Of a DNA stretch of 28,984 nt, positions 23,195 through 28,984 are shown in pieces; the stretch's first letter is position 1, and each line of letters starts with the position of its first letter. The DNA comes from Candidatus Brocadiaceae bacterium (GTDB lineage Bacteria; Planctomycetota; Brocadiia; Brocadiales; Bathyanammoxibiaceae), in the NCBI GenBank assembly GCA_030018855.1, contig JASEHG010000004.1, positions 1 to 28,984 on the forward strand, read 5' to 3'. The position numbers and the translations under genes were made by a program. A model generated the notes under the pieces. It saw nothing but the letters and a program-made list of their open reading frames with translations. It was not told the DNA's origin and searched no databases.

Positions 23195-23347
23195 CTATGT
23201 CTTCTGTGCTGCCCCAGGTCTTATTTTGACTCTTTTCTTTATATATTCTTTTTGTCCCTCGTAGCTCTTATCCACAAACTCTTTACTCAACTTATCCCTG
23301 ATTTTGCGCATCATCTTAACGGCGTCAAATTTCTTCTTAGTCTTCAT
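23195..23347 (-). CDS. Small PIN-module partner, probable antitoxin
   Basis: 50 residues, starting MKTKKKFDAVKMMRKIRDKL and continuing SKEFVDKSYEGQKEYIKKRV. Short proteins of this pattern (FDAVxMMRxIRDKLSxE) are common partners of PIN-domain toxins and usually follow the toxin gene, as here: the ATG lies inside the last codons of the PIN gene, an 11-base overlap. It is Lys-rich and helical. It was identified by reading the minus strand beyond the PIN gene. Confidence 0.7.
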   Translation of the reverse strand: MKTKKKFDAVKMMRKIRDKLSKEFVDKSYEGQKEYIKKRVKIRPGAAQKT

Positions 23348-23798
23348 AACTCACCACCTCCAAAGGGGACCTTATTTCCAGCAAGGGGTAGCCGTACTTG
23401 AGGTTCACAGAGTTATATCCCCGTATCTTCGGTAGATTTACTATATGCCTGAAATTCCAGCTCACCAACACATCTACACGGCTCATAGTTGCAATTGCTA
23501 TATGCTCGGCATCTACTAGTTTTCCCTTTTCTAGCACTTCCTCAAAGATATACTTTTGGGCAAGATGCGCGGCCTCTTTGGTAAATTCAACGTATTCTAT
23601 GCTTTCCTCAGGTATTTCATCAAGTATTTTCTGGACTTCCAAAGGCGAATCTTTCAGTTCAAGTGCTGTCAAGTCTGATATTACTGCTATCATCTCTCCT
23701 CTTTCAAATTTCCTCATTAGTCTTCTTGAGATGTCTCTAAATTCTTTATCTAGACATCCACCGATTACAGAAGTATCTACATAGACTCGTAGTTTCAT
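23337..23798 (-). CDS. PIN-domain protein, probable toxin (VapC-like)
   Basis: 153 residues. The first strand LRVYVDTSVIGG carries the first Asp (D8). SDLTALELKDSP supplies the conserved Glu, and KLVDAEHIAIATMSRVDVLVSWNFRHIV gives the later Asp and the LVSWNFRHI signature of one PIN subfamily. PIN toxins are Mg2+-dependent RNases, often cutting tRNA or rRNA. No RHH partner lies upstream; the likely antitoxin is the overlapping 50-residue gene downstream. It is independent of the second PIN module at 23917-24569. Confidence 0.85.
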   Translation of the reverse strand: MKLRVYVDTSVIGGCLDKEFRDISRRLMRKFERGEMIAVISDLTALELKDSPLEVQKILDEIPEESIEYVEFTKEAAHLAQKYIFEEVLEKGKLVDAEHIAIATMSRVDVLVSWNFRHIVNLPKIRGYNSVNLKYGYPLLEIRSPLEVVSYED

Positions 23799-23857
23799 TT
23801 GTTACGCCTCTGTATTTCTTTGCATGTGGCTACGCTCCTCTCGTTCTACTCCCTCCT

Positions 23858-23889
23858 CCTGTAGAAAAACTTTAATGGCACTTCCGAAA
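23858..23889. repeat. Echo of the der 3' end
   Basis: 32 bases identical to 24710-24741, the last codons of der (encoding SEVPLKFFYR on the minus strand). The copy keeps a similar purine-rich end and a stop codon, with imperfect matching beyond the 32 bases. The RHH-PIN module lies exactly between the two copies. Confidence 0.9.
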
Positions 23890-23916
23890 TATGTATGGTT
23901 TTTAGGGGGGCTCGTT

Positions 23917-24324
23917 TCAGCGAATATCATAGTCCTTCAAGAACTCCTGAGGGGTTAGTATCTTAATCTCCATGTATTCCCCCAGGGCCTTTATTGATTT
24001 ATCTCCCGTTACGATGACCTTGGCCTTTAACGCTACTGCGCATTCAATGAACTTATCATCATCGGGGTCATCTTTTACTACCCTGATTTCGGGTGTCTTT
24101 GTGGTAAAAAGGGTGTTAAAGCCTCTGGCAAAAAGAGAGAGCAGTTCTTCAAGCTCGCTTTCGTCCTGCAGGCCAATTCTTTGTAATACCTTGACGTACT
24201 CGTCAAGGATATCCCTGGACAGGCAGAGGGTTACGTCTCCACTTTTCCATAGGTCTATAATCTTCCGGGGAGTTCCTCCAAAAAAGGATGAGACGAAGAC
24301 GTTCGTGTCAATAACAACCCGCAT
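23917..24324 (-). CDS. PIN-domain toxin (COG1569-like)
   Basis: 135 residues. The N-terminus RVVIDTNVFVSSFFGG is the hallmark of the PIN family often annotated as a putative toxin component. VVKDDPDDDKFIECAVALKAKVIVTGDKSIKAL carries the acidic cluster and the TGD motif. The start overlaps the RHH stop by one base (TAATG), so the two are coupled. The module is flanked by two copies of the der 3' end. Confidence 0.92.
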   Translation of the reverse strand: MRVVIDTNVFVSSFFGGTPRKIIDLWKSGDVTLCLSRDILDEYVKVLQRIGLQDESELEELLSLFARGFNTLFTTKTPEIRVVKDDPDDDKFIECAVALKAKVIVTGDKSIKALGEYMEIKILTPQEFLKDYDIR

Positions 24325-24569
24325 TATTGCCTTTTTCTGACGGCTTTGATTGCGCTGTTTATATCCCTGGGCTTTACCCTTTTGGACCTTAGCTTTCCAC
24401 CGATTCTATCCCATAAATTATCAACATAGGCACCGATGTCCCGCTCTTTTATATAGTCTTCAAGGAGTTCCCTCACCATCTGGCTTGTAGTCTTGCCCTC
24501 TGTCCTCGCAAGTTTGTTGAGTTTGTCTTTTACCTCAGGGTTTATTCTTATAATCATCTGTTTAGTCAT
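24324..24569 (-). CDS. Ribbon-helix-helix antitoxin
   Basis: 81 residues. The strand KQMIIRINPEV and helices KDKLNKLARTEGK and SQMVRELLEDYIKER form an RHH domain; the C-terminal ~35 basic residues would bind the PIN toxin. As in related modules it should repress its own promoter, and a triple 9-bp repeat lies upstream. Confidence 0.9.
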   Translation of the reverse strand: MTKQMIIRINPEVKDKLNKLARTEGKTTSQMVRELLEDYIKERDIGAYVDNLWDRIGGKLRSKRVKPRDINSAIKAVRKRQ

Positions 24570-24612
24570 TCCACTGCCTCCAAATGGGTCGTATCGCCAG
24601 TCCTTATAAAAC

Positions 24613-24639
24613 GTATATGTTGTATATATTGTATATCAT
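24613..24639 (-). promoter_or_regulatory. Candidate operator: three 9-bp GTATAT repeats
   Basis: GTATATGTT, GTATATATT and GTATATCAT follow each other with exact 9-base period, starting at 24613, 24622 and 24631, about 45-70 bases upstream of the RHH start. RHH proteins bind such short tandem sites cooperatively. The TATA-rich run likely overlaps the promoter -10. Confidence 0.6.
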
Positions 24640-24694
24640 ATATGAGAAGCTGTCCACACTTAAAACCACTTTGGCAATAGCCTCAAGTCGGACT

Positions 24695-26062
24695 CTACCT
24701 CCTCCTCATCCTGTAGAAAAACTTTAATGGCACTTCCGAAAAAGGTAAGGCGTCCCTCAGCCTGTTGGCCAGGTACCTCTCGTAATGGGCGTCAAATAGA
24801 TCAGGATGGTTGACAAAGAATACAAAGGTGGGTGGGGCAACCTCTACCTGGGTGGCAAAATATATCTTCCCATGCCTCCCAGCCTTACTTGCGGGTGAGC
24901 GAGCCGAAGAGGCCTCCTGCACAACCCTGTTTAATTCGGCGGTGGAGACCCTGGTCCTTGATTGTTCAAAGAGTTCCCCGGCCAGGGCGATGGTCTCCGC
25001 CACGTTCTCCCCGTCTTTGGCGCTCATAAAAGAGAGGGGGGCATAGGCAATGCCGGGCAACTGGGCCCTGAGATACCTCTCAAACTCCCGCGGTTCGTGC
25101 CCCTCTGCGAGGTCCCACTTATTTATAACCAGGACACATGGCCTATACTCCTCGGCTATATATCCCCCCAGTTTCTTATCCACCTGGGACACCTCCTCCC
25201 TGGCGTCCAGGAGGAATAACACCACGTCCGCCCTCCTGATAGACCCCATGGCCCTCTCCAGGCTGTAAAACTCCAGCGTCCCTTCCACCTTGCGCCGCTT
25301 CCTTACCCCAGGCGTATCAATGGCCACAAAGACCTTCCCGTCCATATCAAAGCGGATGTCCACAGAGTCCCTGGTCGTTCCGGGTATCTCGCTCACTATC
25401 ATCCTCTCCTCCCCGGCCAGGGTGTTTATCAGGGTAGATTTCCCCACGTTCCGCCGTCCTACTACCGCCAGCCTCATGTAGGGGCAGGGTAACCCTGCCC
25501 CTGCTTCTGCCCTTGGCAGTAGGGCCGTAATCTCCTCCAGGAGTTGGGTCCGGCCTTCTCCCTGGAGGGCAGACACCGAAAGGGCCTCCCCGAAACCCAG
25601 CTTATAAAACTCCCCCTTCTGGGGTTCAAGGGAGGGGCTATCTACCTTGTTGGCCACCAGGAGGACGGGCTTATGCACGTGGCGTAACTTCTCTGCCACA
25701 AAGTTATCAAGGGGCGTAACCCCCTCCCGGACGTCCACCACGAAGACTATCACGGATGCCTTTTCAATGGCCAGCCCTATCTGGTGCTCCACCTGATGCC
25801 GTATCTCCTCCACGTCCACCAGCCCCATACCCCCGGTGTCCACTAGCTCAAGGCACTTACCACCGTATCTGATTTCTGCAGACACCCTGTCCCTTGTAAC
25901 GCCGCTGGTGGGGTCTACTACGGATATCCGCCTGCCCACCAGGCAATTAAAGAGGCTACTCTTCCCCACGTTGGGCCTACCCACGATGGCCGCCTCTGGG
26001 AGGGTTTGCCCCGGCGAAACTTCACCAGGTGCGGTATGTGGTCCTGTCTCCTTTTCTACCAT
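24695..26062 (-). CDS. der: Ribosome-assembly GTPase Der (EngA)
   Basis: 455 residues from the ATG at 26062. Tandem GTPase domains: G1 VGRPNVGKS, DTGG, NKVD; and G1 VGRRNVGKS, DTPG, NKWD, SAKD; then the KH-like C-terminal domain ending PLKFFYRMRRR. Der acts on the 50S subunit. The start at 26062 is chosen because GAGG lies 9 bases upstream and a TATAAT box 18 bases upstream; the longer frame (to 26212) adds 50 AT-rich, unrelated residues. The linker between the G domains is interrupted by an in-frame palindromic repeat (residues read AGAGLPCPYM). The last codons are duplicated at 23858-23889. Confidence 0.95.
   Translation of the reverse strand: MVEKETGPHTAPGEVSPGQTLPEAAIVGRPNVGKSSLFNCLVGRRISVVDPTSGVTRDRVSAEIRYGGKCLELVDTGGMGLVDVEEIRHQVEHQIGLAIEKASVIVFVVDVREGVTPLDNFVAEKLRHVHKPVLLVANKVDSPSLEPQKGEFYKLGFGEALSVSALQGEGRTQLLEEITALLPRAEAGAGLPCPYMRLAVVGRRNVGKSTLINTLAGEERMIVSEIPGTTRDSVDIRFDMDGKVFVAIDTPGVRKRRKVEGTLEFYSLERAMGSIRRADVVLFLLDAREEVSQVDKKLGGYIAEEYRPCVLVINKWDLAEGHEPREFERYLRAQLPGIAYAPLSFMSAKDGENVAETIALAGELFEQSRTRVSTAELNRVVQEASSARSPASKAGRHGKIYFATQVEVAPPTFVFFVNHPDLFDAHYERYLANRLRDALPFSEVPLKFFYRMRRR
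25478..25501. repeat. Palindrome inside the der coding sequence
   Basis: GTAGGGGCAGGGT with ACCCTGCCCC, a 10-bp stem with one loop base. It is a GTAGGGGC-family element, in frame, adding residues to the linker before the second GTPase domain. Confidence 0.85.
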
Positions 26063-26080
26063 GCTAGATTCCTCACTGCT

Positions 26081-26086
26081 ATTATA
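26081..26086 (-). promoter_or_regulatory. Possible der -10 box
   Basis: TATAAT on the minus strand 18 bases before the chosen start. There is no clear -35 at 17 bases (TCCCAA), so the call rests on the -10 alone. Confidence 0.35.
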
Positions 26087-26326
26087 CTGGGATGTTCGGA
26101 GATTTGGGATTGTAGATTTGTAGTTCTTGAAAATTCCCTCTAAAAGAAACCCATTTAGCCAATCTACAGTCTTTGGTATAGTCATCTTTATTAGATTTTC
26201 AAAAATTTGCAATAAAAGTGCCCCTGCAAGGAATGTATATTATTAGGTATGAAGAGTTGGGCGTCTAGGGTGTTTTCGGCGGTAAGTTACTAACACCACT
26301 CCTTTAAAGTGGCTTGAGGGTTCAAG

Positions 26327-28984
26327 ATGGGATTAGTAAAGCTAGCCATCCGGCTTCCTCATCTGATAGTTGTATTAATTGCAGCCATAGTCATTATAGG
26401 GTTGGTGGTTCTGTTTCGTATCCCTACTGACATCTTACCTGTCTTCAAGACCCCAGCAGTCCAAATACTCACCCTCTACCCCGGGATGCCAGCCGATATA
26501 GTGGAGCGGGATATTACCAACCGTCTTGAGCGATGGACCGGGCAGTCTAACGGTATCGCTCGCCAAGAATCCAGGTCGTTAATCGGCGTCAGTATAGTCA
26601 AGGACTACTTCAGGCCGGATATAGACCCTAACACCGCCATGTCACAGGTAACCTCCTACGCCATCTCAGACCTTTTTTATTTACCTCCTGGAACCCTCCC
26701 CCCAATGATTATGCCCTTTGACCCCACAGCCACCATTCCCCTCTGTCTGCTCAGTATAAGCAGTACCGCCTTTGATGAAACGAAATTATACGACATAGCC
26801 TACTTTGACCTCAGAAATCTACTACAGGGGATTCCTGGCGTCATTGCCCCTGCCGTCTACGGGGGAAAGATTCGCAGAATACTTGTGTACGTGGATAGGG
26901 ATAAGCTGGAGACCCGTGGGCTATCTCCCATGGACGTGGTGAATGCCGTCCAGGCCCACAATGTATTCATACCAACCGGCAATGCAAAAATAGGTGGATA
27001 CGACTACATGATAAATGCAAACGCCATGGTAAAAAACGTTGAAGAAATTAATGACTTTCCCGTAAAGATAGTTGACGGTGCCCCAGTATTCGTCAAGGAC
27101 GTAGCCCGTGCCGAAGACTCGCATCAAATCCAGACTAACGTAGTACATATTGACGGCCGGAGGCAGGTCTACATCCCGATCTACCGCCAACCGGGTGCCA
27201 GCACAGTACAGGTGGTGGAAGGGGTCAGAGAGGCACTTTCGGGTCTTTTGTTGAAGCTCCCCAAGGGCATAAATCTTGATATCGTCATGGATCAGTCCAC
27301 ATTTGTCCGTAAGGCTATCAGAAGTCTGGAGGAAGAAGGGGTCTTGGGCGCCCTCCTTGCCTCGCTGGTAATCCTTATCTTCCTGCTAAGTCTCAGATAT
27401 ACCTCTATTGTCGCCATGGACCTTCCAGTCAAGATTATCGCCCCATTTATAGTCCTTTATTTCACTGGCAACAGCTTGAATGCTATGACCCTGGGAGGGA
27501 TAGCCCTGGCCATAGGTATATTAATTGACCATGCAGTTGTGGTAGTTGAGAACACGGCCCGGCATCTTGCCATGGGCAAACCAAGGAGGCAGGCGGCCAT
27601 TGAAGCTGCTGAAGAAGTATCCATGCCCAACCTGGTTTCTACCCTCACTTTAATGATAGTCTTCTTCCCGGTGATATTTCTCACTGGAATGGGAAAGTTC
27701 CTCTTTACCCCCCTGGCCATTGCCGTAGTCTCCGCCGTGGGTATCTCCTACCTTATATCTATGACTTATATTCCACTTATCTGTGCACACTTCCTCCCAG
27801 AGAGAAAAGAAACTTCTGGCCTAGAAGTAAAGGGAAAAAGAGTTCGGGGAGAAAAATGTGTCCGACTACGGAACTTTGGCAAACGCCTCGTTAGAAAGTT
27901 CAGCTACCTCTACGATGTTTACTTGGGAATACTAAAATGGTCATTAAGGCACAGGGCGGCGGTGCTGGGAGGTATCTTTGGTATCTTCGCTGCTTCACTC
28001 TCCTTGTATTTCTTTGCGATAGGAACAGAGCTCTTACCTGTCACAGATGTGGGTCAGTTTACGATGTACCTTCGCGCACCCTCAGGCACACGTTTAGAAA
28101 AAACAGAAGAAATTGTCACCCGTGTAGAGGAGGCTATAAGGAAAGAGATTCCAGCTTCAGACCTGCAGATGTTGATAACCAACCTAGGTGTGCTCTATGA
28201 CTGGCCTGCCGCCTACACCCCTAATGCCGGTCCAGGTGATGCCTTTTTTGAGGTTCAATTATCCCCAGACCGCAAAAAGACCTCCATGGAGTACGTAGAA
28301 CTCTTGAGGGGTATCTTGCCACCGAGTTTTCCGGGGATTGACTTTTCCTTTAACACCGGGGGGCTTCTGTCCGCGGCCCTAAATTTTGGACTCCCTTCCC
28401 CTATCAACATCCAAGTGGAAGGTGCAAAAATGGAGACGGCCCACGATATAGCCAAAAAGATACAACAGCTAGTTCAAAGTGTACCCGGCACAGCAGATGT
28501 AAGGGTACAGCAAAATCTAGACTATCCCATGATTGATATTGAGATTGACCGAGTCAAGGCATCGTACCTTGGCGTCGCACAAAAAGACGTAGTCACCAAT
28601 GTAGTGGCCGCTCTGAATTCCAGTATAAACTTCTCTCCTGCCTTTTGGCTCGACCACGTCACCGGAAACCACTATTTCGTAGGCGCCCAGTATCTTGAGG
28701 AAGACATAAACTCCTTTGATACCCTGGAGAATATCCCCATCACAAGCACCTCGCAGAAAAAGCCCGTCCTTCTCAAAAACATCGCAAAATTTAACCGTAC
28801 GACCGCACCTGTAGAAGTGAATCACGTAAACATTAGGCGGGTCTTTGACGTGTATGCGAACGTCTCTGGCCGCGATGTGGGCTCAGTGGCCAGGGATATA
28901 CAAAAAAAGTTGGATGCACTGGAACTCCCTGCGGGCTATTCAGTACACATGAGAGGAGAAGTGTCCAGCATGAAAGAGTCCTTT
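26327..28984 (+). CDS. RND-family efflux permease, 3' end beyond window
   Basis: 886 codons are in the window with no stop. The N-terminus (VKLAIRLPHLIVVLIAAIVIIGL) is the first membrane helix, followed by a periplasmic porter domain (TLYPGMPADIVERDITNRLE, LPPGTLPPMIMPFDP), helices 2-6 with GGIALAIGILIDHAVVVVEN, a cytoplasmic loop rich in Lys/Arg, helix 7 and the second porter domain. It is a proton-driven inner-membrane pump, normally working with a membrane-fusion protein and an outer-membrane channel; neither is seen upstream. Where AcrB-type pumps have two Asp in helix 4, this one has Asp401-His402, so HAE/HME class is uncertain. Confidence 0.93.
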   Translation, partial: MGLVKLAIRLPHLIVVLIAAIVIIGLVVLFRIPTDILPVFKTPAVQILTLYPGMPADIVERDITNRLERWTGQSNGIARQESRSLIGVSIVKDYFRPDIDPNTAMSQVTSYAISDLFYLPPGTLPPMIMPFDPTATIPLCLLSISSTAFDETKLYDIAYFDLRNLLQGIPGVIAPAVYGGKIRRILVYVDRDKLETRGLSPMDVVNAVQAHNVFIPTGNAKIGGYDYMINANAMVKNVEEINDFPVKIVDGAPVFVKDVARAEDSHQIQTNVVHIDGRRQVYIPIYRQPGASTVQVVEGVREALSGLLLKLPKGINLDIVMDQSTFVRKAIRSLEEEGVLGALLASLVILIFLLSLRYTSIVAMDLPVKIIAPFIVLYFTGNSLNAMTLGGIALAIGILIDHAVVVVENTARHLAMGKPRRQAAIEAAEEVSMPNLVSTLTLMIVFFPVIFLTGMGKFLFTPLAIAVVSAVGISYLISMTYIPLICAHFLPERKETSGLEVKGKRVRGEKCVRLRNFGKRLVRKFSYLYDVYLGILKWSLRHRAAVLGGIFGIFAASLSLYFFAIGTELLPVTDVGQFTMYLRAPSGTRLEKTEEIVTRVEEAIRKEIPASDLQMLITNLGVLYDWPAAYTPNAGPGDAFFEVQLSPDRKKTSMEYVELLRGILPPSFPGIDFSFNTGGLLSAALNFGLPSPINIQVEGAKMETAHDIAKKIQQLVQSVPGTADVRVQQNLDYPMIDIEIDRVKASYLGVAQKDVVTNVVAALNSSINFSPAFWLDHVTGNHYFVGAQYLEEDINSFDTLENIPITSTSQKKPVLLKNIAKFNRTTAPVEVNHVNIRRVFDVYANVSGRDVGSVARDIQKKLDALELPAGYSVHMRGEVSSMKESF

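Noticed and set aside
26063..26212. N-terminal 50-residue extension of Der
   Set aside because: It is unlike Der N-termini, and a good ribosome site plus TATAAT lie directly before the internal ATG at 26062.

Overview
The window reads as part of a bacterial chromosome, moderately GC-rich overall with AT-rich islands, from an anaerobe or facultative anaerobe. It carries a 2-hydroxyacyl-CoA dehydratase-type iron-sulfur protein, a DUF362/ferredoxin fusion, two cobalamin-domain radical SAM enzymes, an RND pump and a probable selenoprotein, and it is littered with short palindromic repeats. The taxon cannot be fixed from sequence alone; Planctomycetota (Brocadiales-like), Nitrospirota and Desulfobacterota-like lineages are possible. 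There is no phage, plasmid, rRNA, tRNA or CRISPR signal.

Layout. 0.1-3.0 kb (+): an AT-rich AlbA_2/Schlafen-like gene, an orphan BatA-like von Willebrand protein, and a small gene followed by a ribbon-helix-helix gene. 3.0-4.0 kb: a gene-poor stretch with a consensus promoter, three micro-ORFs (7, 8 and 12 codons, all starting MKKGKG, each behind a strong Shine-Dalgarno), several hairpins and a terminator. 4.0-6.1 kb (+): an exported protein and the dehydratase-like protein. 6.2-14.9 kb (-): reading downstream, rhomboid protease, dapB, dnaK, a two-gene toxin-antitoxin (TA)-like pair, clpB, an exported thioredoxin-like protein with an in-frame UGA at its first catalytic Cys, and a Uma2 nuclease. 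15.2-22.0 kb (+): paired radical SAM genes, a small basic protein plus a TIR/deoxyribosyltransferase-like protein, DUF362-ferredoxin, and mgtE. 22.0-26.1 kb: a frameshifted nuclease-like gene, two PIN-domain TA modules, and der. 26.3 kb to the end (+): an RND permease cut by the window edge.

Main points for a second look. (1) The thioredoxin-like gene at 7112-7600 is split by a UGA exactly where WCxxC needs its first Cys, and a bacterial SECIS-like hairpin follows; I call it a selenoprotein. (2) The ends of housekeeping genes are echoed nearby. The clpB 5' end is repeated on the far side of the TA-like pair that sits directly upstream of clpB. The der 3' end is repeated on the far side of the RHH-PIN module that sits directly downstream of der. 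The DUF362 gene has a diverged copy of its 3' end 72 bp downstream. This suggests small cassettes entering at gene termini while the host gene stays intact. (3) The MKKGKG micro-ORF transcript is unlike anything I recognise. (4) A family of palindromes beginning TAGGG supplies the stop codons of clpB and mgtE and lies in frame inside der and one radical SAM gene.
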